Positions 45,514-55,501 are shown, numbered from the stretch's first letter. The stretch is 64,000 bases of DNA from Luminiphilus sp. (GCA_029242325.1 JAQWUD010000026.1:24801-88800); one strand, 5' to 3'. Program-made: numbers and translations. The notes: generated by a model from the letters alone, not told the origin.

Positions 45514-46648
45514 TGGCCTTGATCCGACATATGAACTCACGCGTCAGCTGATGGCCTGTCCTTCCGTCACGCCTGATGATGCCGGGTGCCAACCCCTGAT
45601 GATGAAACGCCTCCGGGGGGCGGGGTTTGCTGTAGAGCCCATGCGCTTCGGTAATGTCGACAATTTTTGGGCCGTCCGAGGTAAAGAAGGACCATTGCTT
45701 GTTTTCGCCGGGCATACCGACGTTGTGCCTGCGGGCGATACGTCGTCCTGGCAATCGGATCCGTTTAAGCCCACGGAATCTGGCGACGACCTGGTGGGTC
45801 GGGGCGCCGCAGACATGAAAGCCAGCCTTGCCGCCATGGTTGTGGCCTGTGAGGCGTTCGTCAATGAACACCCCAACCACGCAGGACGCATCGGCTTTTT
45901 AATCACCTCCGACGAGGAAGGCCCGGCAACGGATGGCACCGTCAAAGTCATCAACGCACTGACAGCGCGGGGGGAACGCATTGATTGGTGCGTTGTCGGC
46001 GAACCCTCTAGCACGCTCCAACTCGGCGACCTGGTAAAAAATGGACGCCGGGGATCGCTTAACGGCACCCTATTAATCCGCGGCACTCAGGGACATATTG
46101 CCTATCCACATCTGGCCGACAATCCTATTCATCGCGCCCTGCCCGCGCTTGATGCCTTGGTGCGGGAGCCCTGGGATAGCGGCAACGCGTTCTTTGATGC
46201 CACCTCGCTTCAAATTTCGACAATTCGCGCTGGCGAGGGGGTGACCAACGTGATTCCGGGCACGATCGAAGTACTTTTTAATCTTCGCTTCAGTACTGAG
46301 CTCACTGCGGCTGCCATCCGCGCTCGTTGCGAGGCTATTCTTGAGCAGCATGATCTCGACTACGACATCATCTGGTCACTGAGCGGTGAACCTTTTCTGA
46401 CTGAGCCAGGGGTTCTTCTGAGCGCCGTAACCGACAGTATCGAGGCCGCAACGGGATTGGTGCCCACAGTCTCTACGGGCGGTGGCACTTCGGATGGACG
46501 ATTCATTGCACCGACCGGCGCACAGGTTGTCGAAGTTGGCCACGTCAATGCAACCATTCATCAGTGCAATGAGCGCGTGAAGGTGGAAGACGTCCCTCGC
46601 TTGACTCAGATTTATCGCGGTATCCTGGAGCGTCTGCTCACCGCTTGA
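45500..46648 (+). CDS. dapE: Succinyl-diaminopimelate desuccinylase
   Basis: The protein has 382 residues from the ATG at 45500, within the end of dapD; a longer frame open to 45413 is rejected because it would lie far inside dapD and give an abnormal N-terminus. It is a two-zinc M20 peptidase. Metal ligands and the catalytic Asp are in [22 protein letters not shown] and [11 protein letters not shown]. The sequence [12 protein letters not shown] near the C-terminus is intact. It releases succinate to give LL-diaminopimelate. Confidence 0.95.
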   Translation: MPTIDGLDPTYELTRQLMACPSVTPDDAGCQPLMMKRLRGAGFAVEPMRFGNVDNFWAVRGKEGPLLVFAGHTDVVPAGDTSSWQSDPFKPTESGDDLVGRGAADMKASLAAMVVACEAFVNEHPNHAGRIGFLITSDEEGPATDGTVKVINALTARGERIDWCVVGEPSSTLQLGDLVKNGRRGSLNGTLLIRGTQGHIAYPHLADNPIHRALPALDALVREPWDSGNAFFDATSLQISTIRAGEGVTNVIPGTIEVLFNLRFSTELTAAAIRARCEAILEQHDLDYDIIWSLSGEPFLTEPGVLLSAVTDSIEAATGLVPTVSTGGGTSDGRFIAPTGAQVVEVGHVNATIHQCNERVKVEDVPRLTQIYRGILERLLTA

Positions 46649-46737
46649 CGAGAAGACCTCAAAGGCGACGGGCTCTGAATTATTGCGTGACGCGTTGGCC
46701 CGCGTGCCACCCTTCATCGTTAAATGCGCACTTTGAC

Positions 46738-47316
46738 CTAGCAGGTTTCGTTGAGCGCTGAACTTAGGGTCTCACACCGCAAGGACATGCCCCGAGCAGC
46801 CCAGTTTTCAGCCTCGATGACAATGAATTGGTCAACGAGCGCTGACAACCCTGCCACCAAAGGTGTGTCGCATGCGGACTGTTTGGGCACCAGCACTCGC
46901 ATGCCTGAACCCACATCCGTATCCAATGAGGCGGCCGCCCCTCGAGTCACTACAAGCAGGCCGTCGAGCACCTCTCTGGCGTAAGCCGATTCCTCAGCCG
47001 TCGTGCCAAGACCCGAGTCACTGCCCAAATCAGCCTGCCACTGTGGCTGAACCAATATGACTTCCTCAACGGGCCATCTTTGCCGCAATAAGTCCAATAC
47101 TGCACCCTGCCCGATCGTGGTACCAATCTCTGCCTCATGCCACTCAGGCTCACCGCCCGGCCAATTAACTGCCCTTCTCACAACCTCAACCGCATCACGG
47201 CGGGCATCACATGCGGCGAGTCGACCACAAAATACGGGACGCGGATGTCGTGCAGCCTGACGGAGCGCCTCTATCGGCAGATGCTCCACTCCCACCCATA
47301 TGCTACTCGCTGTCAC
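46738..47316 (-). CDS. Hypothetical protein
   Basis: The protein has 192 residues from a GTG at 47316, which overlaps the rsmJ 3' end by 14 bases; a start at 47355 is also open but lies deeper in rsmJ. I do not recognise the family. The sequence is soluble, without signal peptide or membrane segment, mildly acidic, with some structured-looking stretches (GAVLDLLRQRWPVEEVILVQPQW cut short here; LVAGLSALVDQFIVIEAENW). It probably shares a transcript with rsmJ. Codon use looks like that of its neighbours, which argues that it is a real gene. Confidence 0.6.
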   Translation of the reverse strand: MTASSIWVGVEHLPIEALRQAARHPRPVFCGRLAACDARRDAVEVVRRAVNWPGGEPEWHEAEIGTTIGQGAVLDLLRQRWPVEEVILVQPQWQADLGSDSGLGTTAEESAYAREVLDGLLVVTRGAAASLDTDVGSGMRVLVPKQSACDTPLVAGLSALVDQFIVIEAENWAARGMSLRCETLSSALNETC

Positions 47317-48118
47317 TCGAACCCCCGCTTGCGGGTTGACGAACAAAAACATCAAAACGAACCGCTTTGCCCGATAGCGTATGGGAAGGCTTTGCCTGCC
47401 CGAGAGTCGGCGCTCGAAGCGGGCGCTTCACCACAATGCGCTCTACCGCTTGCTGCGATGCCCAGGCCCACAAGCTGTCGCTATCGTCGAGAGACTGGGT
47501 CAGGCATTGCAACAGGGCCGCCTCCTTTTTGACAGCAGCCGCTTTTTTTCTCTCCGGGAACATAGGATCAAGGTAAATGACTGAATGCGGTTCAGCGACC
47601 CGTTCTTGGCTATCCCCTGCGATCACATGCATCCGCCCAGCGGCCTCGCGAACCTCGCCATACACACTGACTTCAGCAGCGGCCACAGCATCTTGAAGTA
47701 GCCAGGCCAGCACCGGGACCCGCTCACAAATTGTCACGTTGCAGCCAAGGTCCGCCAGCAAAAAAGCATCTCTGGCCAAACCGCCGGTCGCATCAAAAAC
47801 TGCCGGATAGCGATTTTCCTTCACCCCAACGGCTCGGCCCAGCAACTCATTATGCCCCCCGCGCCGCCGATGCCGCATCGTGCTGGAATCAAACCTAATC
47901 GCTACTTTTGCACCCGCTAATTCTACCCACGCAGCGGTCTCACCAACCACGAGGTGGGGCCCGGATGTATTCGCACGATCGCAATAGAGCAACGCGAGTC
48001 GAGTGGCGATCTCCCGAGCCCGTTTCGGGGACTCACCCGACGCAGGTAATACGGTTACGTCCTGAATGGGCATCCCAAGCTGCTCTGGCAAGACAGTTTG
48101 CATTGAATCAGTGACCAT
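47303..48118 (-). CDS. rsmJ: 16S rRNA (guanine1516-N2)-methyltransferase
   Basis: This 271-residue SAM-dependent enzyme methylates G1516 of 16S rRNA. The SAM-binding motif is in FDATGGLARDAFLLADLGC and the catalytic-region motif is IYLDPMFPERKKAAAVKKE. Both are typical of RsmJ (YhiQ). Length is close to the usual 250, with a slightly longer N-terminal region. It is divergent from the leucine-rich-repeat lipoprotein gene. Confidence 0.93.
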   Translation of the reverse strand: MVTDSMQTVLPEQLGMPIQDVTVLPASGESPKRAREIATRLALLYCDRANTSGPHLVVGETAAWVELAGAKVAIRFDSSTMRHRRRGGHNELLGRAVGVKENRYPAVFDATGGLARDAFLLADLGCNVTICERVPVLAWLLQDAVAAAEVSVYGEVREAAGRMHVIAGDSQERVAEPHSVIYLDPMFPERKKAAAVKKEAALLQCLTQSLDDSDSLWAWASQQAVERIVVKRPLRAPTLGQAKPSHTLSGKAVRFDVFVRQPASGGSSDSE

Positions 48119-48152
48119 GATTGACTAATAGCGTAACCCCGTCAGTCATTAT

Positions 48153-48677
48153 ATGAGCCTATCCGTCACAGAGTTAGCCGTTGGCCTGCTAGTCGCCAGC
48201 TTTGTCATTTTGGCCGGTTGCTCACAACTTTCTCGATACGATATCACCGTCAACAACGTTACCGTATATGAAGCTGCAATACCCTATCAGGTTGAAGCGG
48301 TCGCAGACAAAGCGCTGGAGAACTGCCTGCAGCAAACGCTGGTAGACCAGCGCCTGACCGAGACGAGCGACTTGACGGCGCTGAACTGCAGTGATGCCGG
48401 TATCCGCTCACTCGCGGGCATCGAACAATTCGCGCAGATTCGGTCCCTGAAACTGAGCGGTAATGGCATACGGAACCTTGTCGTGCTGGAGCGACTCGAG
48501 CGGTTGGAGCAACTATGGTTGGATGCTAATGACATTATCGACCCCATCCCTGTCTTGCGCATGACTGCGATACGCCAGCTTGATCTGGCAGACAACCCTC
48601 AATTGCAGTGCCCGGAAGGTGCAGACATACCGCCGGAGCTGAAGCTCACGCTCCCTGATCACTGCGAGGTTTCATGA
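48153..48677 (+). CDS. Leucine-rich-repeat lipoprotein
   Basis: This 174-residue protein has a lipoprotein signal with lipobox LAGC (Cys23), so it is probably anchored to the outer or inner membrane. Residues about 75-155 hold three to four short leucine-rich repeats of about 22 residues (IRSLAGIEQFAQIRSLKLSG, IRNLVVLERLERLEQLWLDA, NDIIDPIPVLRMTAIRQLDL). Cys pairs flank the repeats. The function is unknown; such repeats usually bind proteins. Its stop overlaps the start of the acyltransferase gene (ATGA), so the two are co-expressed. Confidence 0.72.
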   Translation: MSLSVTELAVGLLVASFVILAGCSQLSRYDITVNNVTVYEAAIPYQVEAVADKALENCLQQTLVDQRLTETSDLTALNCSDAGIRSLAGIEQFAQIRSLKLSGNGIRNLVVLERLERLEQLWLDANDIIDPIPVLRMTAIRQLDLADNPQLQCPEGADIPPELKLTLPDHCEVS

Positions 48678-49537
48678 CGTACTGGCTTTACCGGGCAATT
48701 GCCTTGCTGCCACTGCCGATAAAATATGGCCTATCGACACTTGCCGCCTTTTTATTGCGGCGTGTCTTTCGCTACCGCGCCGCCGTGATAGACAAAAACT
48801 TGCAGGCAGCCTTTCCAGAGCAAGATACGGCGTGGCGTAACGATATTGCCGGGCGCTTTTACCAACAATTTACCGATGTAGCCGTGGAGATACTCCATGC
48901 CTCGCGGATGCGACTTGATGATTTCAAACATCGCGTTACCGTCGAAGGTCTCGACGAGCTCGAGCGGGTGAGCGCTCGCCGCAGTCAGTCTGTCATCGTT
49001 TTAACCATCCATTTAGGTAACTGGGAATGGATGATGCATGCTGCCAATGCGCACGGAAACCTCCCGATCGACCCCGTTTACAGGCGTCTCCACAGCAAAG
49101 GCGCTGACCGCTTTGCCTACGAAGTCCGCAGTCGGTTTGGGGGTGAGCCCATCCTGATGGAAAAAGTAGCAAGGAATGTCCTTCGAAACCGCCGACGGTT
49201 TCGCGCCTTGGTGCTGGTGGCAGACCAGTCACCCGGGGAGCGAGACAACGTGTATTGGACCCAGTGGTTGAATCAACCCACAGCGTTTTTTACCGGACCC
49301 GCTACGATTGCGCACCTGACGGATTTCCCGGTTATGTTTGCTCGCTGCAGACGAAAATCACGAGGGCGGTATCATATGAGTCTGATCCCTCTCACCCAAA
49401 CACCTGGCCAGCTGACAGCGGAGGAGATCATTGAGGCTTATATTCGCGAGGCAGAACAAGCCATTCGCGAAGAGCCAGAGAGCTTTCTGTGGTCAAACCG
49501 TCGCTGGAAGCATCGCCCGCCCAATCAGCTGGCTTGA
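48674..49537 (+). CDS. LpxL/HtrB-family lysophospholipid acyltransferase
   Basis: This 287-residue membrane-associated enzyme is of the lipid A late acyltransferase (HtrB/LpxL) family. An N-terminal hydrophobic segment (about 5-30) precedes the catalytic His motif TIHLGNWEW (H-x4-E). It would add a secondary acyl chain to lipid A or a related glycolipid, or to an ornithine lipid, but the substrate is not given by the sequence. It is co-transcribed with the leucine-rich-repeat lipoprotein gene. Confidence 0.82.
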   Translation: MTYWLYRAIALLPLPIKYGLSTLAAFLLRRVFRYRAAVIDKNLQAAFPEQDTAWRNDIAGRFYQQFTDVAVEILHASRMRLDDFKHRVTVEGLDELERVSARRSQSVIVLTIHLGNWEWMMHAANAHGNLPIDPVYRRLHSKGADRFAYEVRSRFGGEPILMEKVARNVLRNRRRFRALVLVADQSPGERDNVYWTQWLNQPTAFFTGPATIAHLTDFPVMFARCRRKSRGRYHMSLIPLTQTPGQLTAEEIIEAYIREAEQAIREEPESFLWSNRRWKHRPPNQLA

Positions 49538-50325
49538 GCAATGTCTCCCGCAGCAATGTCTCGCTCGCCGAGTTCCACCCAGTCGAACCCTCCGTCCTGA
49601 GTGGCATGAATCACCAGACACGCATTTAGCCCAGCCCATCCATGCAGCGCTTCCTCAGCCAATACCGGATCATTGTTTTGCTGGCTCGTGTGCGCGACGA
49701 ACAGCGTCCTCAAATGGCTAGTGTCGGTGTGATCCAGAAATTGCCGGGCCTGAGCATTGGTTAAATGGCCGTAATCACCGCCGACCCGTGCCTTAACAGA
49801 CCGGGGATAAGGACCATTGGCCAGCATCCCCGGGTCGTGATTAAACTCCAGCACCAGCGCATCACACCCCGAAAATGCGGCGACGACGTGCGGCGTAATA
49901 CTGCCCAGATCCGTCAACACACCGAGCTTTGAAGCGCCGTGATGAATACTAAACTGAACGGGTTCACGCGCGTCATGGGGTACGGGAACTACGTCAATAG
50001 TTAAATCACCGATGGCAAACCGGTCACCGGGACGAATGAGCACCCGTCTATTCAGCGCAGCCAGTTTGTCGCTCGCGGCAGTCCCTGCAGTCAAAAACAC
50101 CGGCAACCCGTAAGCATCTGACAAGGCCGTGACACCCCGACAGTGATCTCCATGCTCATGGGTAACGAGGACCGCATCAATCTGCTTGGCTGAAACACCG
50201 CGAGCCGACAGGCGCGTGTCGATTTCCCTGAGCGACAGCCCGCAGTCAATGAGAATCAGCGTGTCTCCCGCCTGAACCAGTGTCGCATTGCCTTTGCTAC
50301 CGCTGCCAAGGGAGGCGATCCGCAT
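49525..50325 (-). CDS. MBL-fold metallo-hydrolase
   Basis: This 266-residue protein is a metallo-beta-lactamase-fold hydrolase. The metal-binding motif is THEHGDHCRG. Its N-terminus (LGSGSKGNATLVQAGDTLIL) is that of the YycJ/VicX-like group, thought to be nucleases or phosphodiesterases. The start codon shares one base with the bamC stop, so dapA, bamC and this gene are translationally linked. It overlaps the end of the convergent acyltransferase gene by 13 bases. Confidence 0.88.
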   Translation of the reverse strand: MRIASLGSGSKGNATLVQAGDTLILIDCGLSLREIDTRLSARGVSAKQIDAVLVTHEHGDHCRGVTALSDAYGLPVFLTAGTAASDKLAALNRRVLIRPGDRFAIGDLTIDVVPVPHDAREPVQFSIHHGASKLGVLTDLGSITPHVVAAFSGCDALVLEFNHDPGMLANGPYPRSVKARVGGDYGHLTNAQARQFLDHTDTSHLRTLFVAHTSQQNNDPVLAEEALHGWAGLNACLVIHATQDGGFDWVELGERDIAAGDIAQAS

Positions 50326-51353
50326 CAGGTGATATTGCCTCGCAAGATCGTGAGCAGGGCCTGTTGCTCGCGCCGCTCAATGGGCTCGCCCTCTGGCCCC
50401 AGCAAAGTGATGAGCACCACACCCTGATCCGAGTTGTCGAGACGTATCTGATAACGATGCCCCGCTAGCGGGTGATCATCCTCACCACCCCACAACCAAT
50501 CGAACCAGCCACTGTCGTCCTCTTCCTGCGGGCCAACAAAGGTGACGTAAAGAATGCCCTGACTACGATCACGATCATCGATCGCAAAATCGGCTGCCTC
50601 CGTTCCTTTCACGACAGAGGCCCATGCTCTATCGAAGGGCAACTCGAGACGAATGCGCGTTGTTGTCTCCGTATCCTCGAGCGTAATTCGGCCAGAGTCG
50701 CTCATGGCGCGATCCGCCATCATTGAGATCGGCGCCGATTCCGCGCTGTTGGCAAGGTACTGCGCGACATCCTCCAGCATTTTTTTCTCCAAATCGCGGT
50801 CATCAGACTCTCCAGGCCAGCTCGCATCCTCGACACCGCGGGTCTGTTGCAAAACATGAAGCTCAGCCGTATTACGTTGCACGCCTGTATCAACACGGAA
50901 TCGGAAGCGCACCGCAAGTTCGCGATCCTCCAGCTTGACCCATTGCGTATCAATCAAACCCGCCTCTGCATCTACCGCTGCCACACCTATTCCGCTGGTG
51001 GTCAGAAACCCGCGAACCTGAGGCCATAACTGCCCGGGCGCCACACTCACGAGCGCCCATCGCTCACCTACCAGACTTTGAATACGGACCGCATCAGCCT
51101 GATTATTGGCAGTCAACGGGGTGGGACGGGGGGTTTCAAACTGCGTGGCAAGCTGAGCGCTCGCCGCCACCGCAGGAACCGGATAATCGGGCTGGATCGC
51201 ATCTGTCGACAAATGCGCAGGGACGTCGATCGGCGCCAACTCCGGCGCTGTTTGATAGCGATCTGCATTATCAGGAAACAGACCGTCCTCGCCAAAAATC
51301 CAGCTACATCCCGCCAGCAATGCCGTTAAACCAATGCCAATAATTAGTCGCAT
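50325..51353 (-). CDS. bamC: Outer membrane assembly lipoprotein BamC
   Basis: The protein has 342 residues from the ATG at 51353. Its lipoprotein signal ends in LLAGC (Cys16), followed by a long Pro/Ala-rich region (about 25-80) and two helix-grip domains (about 90-200 and 225-340). It is an accessory lipoprotein of the BAM complex. The start shares one base with the dapA stop (TGATG), the usual dapA-bamC arrangement. Confidence 0.92.
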   Translation of the reverse strand: MRLIIGIGLTALLAGCSWIFGEDGLFPDNADRYQTAPELAPIDVPAHLSTDAIQPDYPVPAVAASAQLATQFETPRPTPLTANNQADAVRIQSLVGERWALVSVAPGQLWPQVRGFLTTSGIGVAAVDAEAGLIDTQWVKLEDRELAVRFRFRVDTGVQRNTAELHVLQQTRGVEDASWPGESDDRDLEKKMLEDVAQYLANSAESAPISMMADRAMSDSGRITLEDTETTTRIRLELPFDRAWASVVKGTEAADFAIDDRDRSQGILYVTFVGPQEEDDSGWFDWLWGGEDDHPLAGHRYQIRLDNSDQGVVLITLLGPEGEPIERREQQALLTILRGNIT

Positions 51354-52225
51354 CACGCTAAATAGGCCTCCAGCGCTTCCTGCACCACGACGTGGTGCTC
51401 TTCCGAAAGCGTTGTCAAAGGCAATCGGATACCGGACTCAATCATACCCTGCTGCAACAGAGCCCACTTTATCGGGATCGGGTTGGCTTCGATGAACAGT
51501 ACACGGTTTAACTCCCTGAGCCGCTGATCGATTGCCTCCGCCGCTTCCCATTGGCCGCTCAGGGCCAGATTGCACAGCGCCGCCATATCACCTGCTGCGA
51601 CATTGGCGGTGACGGACACATTACCTTGCCCGCCGCACCGCATCAGTTTGAGGGCCGTGGCGTCGTCTCCCGAGAACACCCCAAAGCCGTCAGGCACGGA
51701 CTCGATGAGCGCGGCACCTCGCTCAATATCACCCGTGGCGTCCTTTATGGCCACGATATTCTCTATCTGACTCAGCCGCACTACGGTCTCGTTGAGCAGG
51801 TCACATCCCGTGCGGCCCGGCACATTGTAAAGAATGATCGGTAAATTGACCGAGCGCGCGACCGCTGAAAAATGCTCGAATAAGCCCTGCTGGGTAGGTT
51901 TATTGTAATAAGGTGTAACAGAAAGCGAGTAATCGGCGCCGGCTTCAGCTGCCGCGACGGTCAGCTCAATTGCCTCATGGGTGGAGTTGCCCCCCGTCCC
52001 CGCCAGGACCGGAATTCGGCCTCCCGCCTGCTCAACGGCAAAGCGAATCACCTCGCAATGCTCAGGCACGGTCAGCGTCGGGCTTTCACCGGTTGTGCCA
52101 ACGACCCCCAGAGCGGCCGTACCCGATTCGATGTGGTACTCAATCAGGCGGCTGAATGTAGACCAGTCAATCGCGCCATCGGGGTGCATGGGCGTTACCA
52201 ACGCGACAATGCTTCCGGTTATCAT
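51353..52225 (-). CDS. dapA: 4-hydroxy-tetrahydrodipicolinate synthase
   Basis: This 290-residue TIM-barrel aldolase condenses pyruvate with aspartate semialdehyde, the first committed step of lysine synthesis. The Schiff-base Lys is in VAIKDATGD and the catalytic Tyr in TPYYNKPTQQGLF. The TTGESPTL motif is intact. It is divergent from the DUF3806 gene across 47 bases. Confidence 0.97.
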   Translation of the reverse strand: MITGSIVALVTPMHPDGAIDWSTFSRLIEYHIESGTAALGVVGTTGESPTLTVPEHCEVIRFAVEQAGGRIPVLAGTGGNSTHEAIELTVAAAEAGADYSLSVTPYYNKPTQQGLFEHFSAVARSVNLPIILYNVPGRTGCDLLNETVVRLSQIENIVAIKDATGDIERGAALIESVPDGFGVFSGDDATALKLMRCGGQGNVSVTANVAAGDMAALCNLALSGQWEAAEAIDQRLRELNRVLFIEANPIPIKWALLQQGMIESGIRLPLTTLSEEHHVVVQEALEAYLA

Positions 52226-52272
52226 CGGTTTACTCCGGGAGGCCCCTGGGGCGGAAAAGGCAGAAAATTACG

Positions 52273-52848
52273 GTGTCGCAATTATCCACTTCACACTGCG
52301 TTTCACAACCTCACAAATCACGTCTTTACTGGCGAGTGGTTAGATGCGTCTGGGTGAGCCTCGGACTACCACTAGTCTTCCTGTGGTCGGCCGCAAGCTT
52401 TGCGCAGATATCGGATCTAGACATACGCGCAACGCCTTTATCTGCCATTGATCAGCAGTTTATGTCCGACCAACGAGATCGGGTGGAGTCCCTTGCCAAT
52501 CGCCTTGGCCGGAATCTGACGGGCACCGAAGAGCGGGATATCGACACGTTACAGCGGATCTTGGACAAAAAACTAATCGCATCGGACGACACCATAACGC
52601 TTCAAGCGATGGGCGTAGTTCTGGGAGATCTTCTCGCGCAGCGACTGAAAATGGCGTGGATTGTCTATCGTGACAAGAAAGGCCGCTCCAGAGCACTGCA
52701 TTATCAGGGCACTGAGGTCTACCTGTTCCCGATCACCATGATTTCCAGACGACAAGCAGTTGGCAGTCAGCGTCGCGTGCAGTCGATATATGAAGAAACC
52801 GTGAGCAAGACGCTTCCGCGTATTCCGGGTGGAAAATGGTTCCTTTGA
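52273..52848 (+). CDS. DUF3806 family protein with signal peptide
   Basis: The protein has up to 191 residues from a GTG at 52273; an internal GTG at 52336 gives a more normal signal peptide (cleaved after SFAQ) and may be the true start. The rest matches DUF3806 proteins: a helical region, then LQRILDKKLIASDDTITLQA, GVVLGDLLAQRLKMAW and LFPITMISRR. The function is unknown. It is probably periplasmic. Confidence 0.72.
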   Translation: MSQLSTSHCVSQPHKSRLYWRVVRCVWVSLGLPLVFLWSAASFAQISDLDIRATPLSAIDQQFMSDQRDRVESLANRLGRNLTGTEERDIDTLQRILDKKLIASDDTITLQAMGVVLGDLLAQRLKMAWIVYRDKKGRSRALHYQGTEVYLFPITMISRRQAVGSQRRVQSIYEETVSKTLPRIPGGKWFL

Positions 52849-52902
52849 ATCCACTCAGGCGTGATCCTTGTTCACCGCGCGCCCGAAACCACGTCCCATG
52901 GC

Positions 52903-53592
52903 TCAAGTGGCTTCCCCTGGCGCTTCGTAGGTAAAGATACCTACCTCGCCCACTGTTCGGTGCCGGGGCCCCGGGCAGGCAATGTCGCCGTTCTCGTAAG
53001 CTGAATCGCCCGGATACAGAAACACCGTGCGGCTCCCCTCGCGCACCACGTGCGGAAAAAAATGTGGCGGATCACGCTGGGTAAGTCGACTTAGACCATC
53101 GCGATCACCCTCGATAGACTGCAAATCGTGCAGTGAGACCAGCGTGGGGGGAGTAAGGGGCAACCCCCCACGGTGATGAGCAGCAATCGCCAGCGACGGT
53201 GTCCACCATTGATGGTCTACTATCTCGCATTCGTCAACCTTCACCGCAATGTCCTCTGCGACCTCGGTGATGAAAAACCAAGTAGTAAAGCGCCGTTTGA
53301 CCAGCGTCGGTGTTAACCAGTGAGAGAAAGGAATCAACACTTCAGGGGGTAATGTGATGCCTGCTTCTTCGTGCAACTCACGGGTCGCCGCCTGTCGCGC
53401 CTTCTCAAGCTCATCCGCGCCAGGGTCGCCCGCTTCGACTTTGCCACCGGGGAATACCCAGATGCCGGGCATATGCTTGAGCTCCTGGCTACGCCGCAAT
53501 AAAAGCACTTGCAGTTGCGCATCCCGGATTCTGAGCAGGATCACTGTGGCGGCTGGCCGAGCCTCTGTCTCCACCTTTGAGAATTCCAACAT
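52903..53592 (-). CDS. Nudix hydrolase (NUDT19-like)
   Basis: The protein has 229 residues from the ATG at 53592. The Nudix box is irregular: PGGKVEAGDPGADELEKAR carries an insertion before TRELHEEAGI, as in NUDT19-type enzymes, some of which hydrolyse coenzyme A or acyl-CoA. The first Glu of the classical GX5E is displaced. A domain of about 90 residues follows the box. The specificity is unknown. It lies four bases downstream of sppA on the same strand. Confidence 0.82.
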   Translation of the reverse strand: MLEFSKVETEARPAATVILLRIRDAQLQVLLLRRSQELKHMPGIWVFPGGKVEAGDPGADELEKARQAATRELHEEAGITLPPEVLIPFSHWLTPTLVKRRFTTWFFITEVAEDIAVKVDECEIVDHQWWTPSLAIAAHHRGGLPLTPPTLVSLHDLQSIEGDRDGLSRLTQRDPPHFFPHVVREGSRTVFLYPGDSAYENGDIACPGPRHRTVGEVGIFTYEAPGEAT

Positions 53593-53596
53593 GGCG

Positions 53597-55423
53597 CTAT
53601 GGCACTGGTGCACAGGTAAAACACTGTGCATACAGGTTCATAGGGTCTCGTAGCGCCGACAAGCTCTTAACAATGGGCCGGTAACTACTGATCAGCGACT
53701 CAAACCACCCCCCTTTAAGAGCGCTGCTCACACCAAGGGAGCGGTTAAGTTCTTCCAGTAACACGCTTTCAAACGTCGCCGGTTGACGCGTTCGGCCGAC
53801 GCGCCATTGCTCCAGATCCGCCAGCTCCGCCGCAGCCGAAACGGCAGCGTCCAACCCACCCAACTGATCAACGAGACCATTTGCCAGCGCTTCTTCTCCG
53901 GTCCACACCATGCCCTCCGCGATCAGTTGCACTTCCTCGATATCCATGCCTCTGCCCGAGGCAACCAGCTCGATAAAATCCGAGTAAATGCCGTTTGAAA
54001 TCGCCTGAACGATAGTGGCCATTTTGGGACTGAGACCGCGATTCAGACTGGCTTCACCAGCCAGCGAAGTTGTACCGACGCCATCAACCGAAACACCGAT
54101 GTAATCAACAATTCCCTCTATCGTCGGAAATGCCGAAAAAGCGCCAATACTCCCTGTCAGCGTCGTTTTCTGTGCCCAGATTTGATCGGCCTCGGCCGCA
54201 ATCCAGTAACCTCCGGACGCTGCGACCGTCCCCATGGAGACGACGATGGGGATATCCGCTGTGCGCGCCTCAGTCAGTTTGCGCCGAATCAGATCCGATG
54301 CAAATACGCTTCCGCCGGGGGAATTCACTCGCAGCACGATGGCGGCGAGATCATCGGCCTCTAGAGCCATATCGATGTAGCTGATGACCGTGTCTGCGCC
54401 CGCCATGCCGTCTTCACTGTCACCCGGCACCAGCGTCCCCTCAACCGGAACAATAGCAATTAGCGGCAACCCCTCTTCCTCGAGCTGTTTTTGGGCTTTG
54501 ACGTCTTCAATATAAGGGCCTAGTTCAACGATTTTGGCGTTGCCCTCTTCATCGGTCACGCCAACCCACTCGGCCAGCGCGGCATCTCTTTCTGAATGAT
54601 CCGCGAGGGCATCGATCCAACCCCCGGCAATCATCGTCTCTGCCATGTCATTATCGGACGATGCCAGTCGCGTCGGGAAATCCTCTATAAACTGATCAAG
54701 AGAGCCGCTCGGTAATTTACGCCCGGACTCGGCCATGTCTGTATAGGCTAGCCAAAGACCATTTAACCACCGAGTCACCACCTCCCTTTCCCCATCTGAC
54801 ATGTCATCGCGCAGATAAGGTTCGACGGCTGATTTGTGCTCCCCAGCTTTAAACACGTGCATGGTCACGCGGATATTTTCCAGAAACGAGCGCAAATAAG
54901 AGCGATAGACAGAAAAACCCTCGAGAAAAATGCCCCCCTCTGGGTGCAGCAAAATGTGGTCCGCCTGTGCAGCCAGGAGATAGTGCGCCTGCGAGTAAAA
55001 ATCTCCCACTGCAATAACAGGCTTCTCGGTCGCCTTGAAGGCACTGATCGCCTCGTTCAGTTCTATTGCCTGGGTGGTCGAGGGTCCAGCAAGATTTTCG
55101 AGATTGAGCACCAGGGCCGTGATCCGATCGTCAGTGGCTGCCCAGCTGATCGCGTTAATTAAATTCTGTAGCAATGTCGGTTGCTCGAACTCCTGATTCA
55201 CAAAAGCGGCCACGGGATCTACTGGGGGAGCGTCCTCGACCAGCGGACCCGAGGGTGCAATCAACAGTGCTGCTTTTTCGGGAAGGGGTTCCGGTGTGGA
55301 TTCCTGCATACCCAGGCTGAAAAAAACAAGGAATACTGCGACAAAAATCAGCGGAACCAGCACCGAGATCGCTCGGCTTATGCCCGTCAAAATCCGCCAA
55401 ATAGCTTTTAAAAACCAGATCAT
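53597..55423 (-). CDS. sppA: Signal peptide peptidase SppA, 67 kDa type
   Basis: This 608-residue membrane protease has an N-terminal membrane segment (about 15-38) and two tandem S49 domains. The catalytic Lys is in EHKSAVEPYL in the first half and the catalytic Ser in GTVAASGGYWIA in the second half, so the pair is complete. It degrades released signal peptides. Length is close to the Escherichia coli protein (618). Confidence 0.95.
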   Translation of the reverse strand: MIWFLKAIWRILTGISRAISVLVPLIFVAVFLVFFSLGMQESTPEPLPEKAALLIAPSGPLVEDAPPVDPVAAFVNQEFEQPTLLQNLINAISWAATDDRITALVLNLENLAGPSTTQAIELNEAISAFKATEKPVIAVGDFYSQAHYLLAAQADHILLHPEGGIFLEGFSVYRSYLRSFLENIRVTMHVFKAGEHKSAVEPYLRDDMSDGEREVVTRWLNGLWLAYTDMAESGRKLPSGSLDQFIEDFPTRLASSDNDMAETMIAGGWIDALADHSERDAALAEWVGVTDEEGNAKIVELGPYIEDVKAQKQLEEEGLPLIAIVPVEGTLVPGDSEDGMAGADTVISYIDMALEADDLAAIVLRVNSPGGSVFASDLIRRKLTEARTADIPIVVSMGTVAASGGYWIAAEADQIWAQKTTLTGSIGAFSAFPTIEGIVDYIGVSVDGVGTTSLAGEASLNRGLSPKMATIVQAISNGIYSDFIELVASGRGMDIEEVQLIAEGMVWTGEEALANGLVDQLGGLDAAVSAAAELADLEQWRVGRTRQPATFESVLLEELNRSLGVSSALKGGWFESLISSYRPIVKSLSALRDPMNLYAQCFTCAPVP

Positions 55424-55501
55424 TGGAACATCCTCGTTGCATCTCCAGTGTTGGTTGATCTCGCCGGTGTGCTCGCCAGCATCAGCGCGTGGTGAAGTCG
55501 G

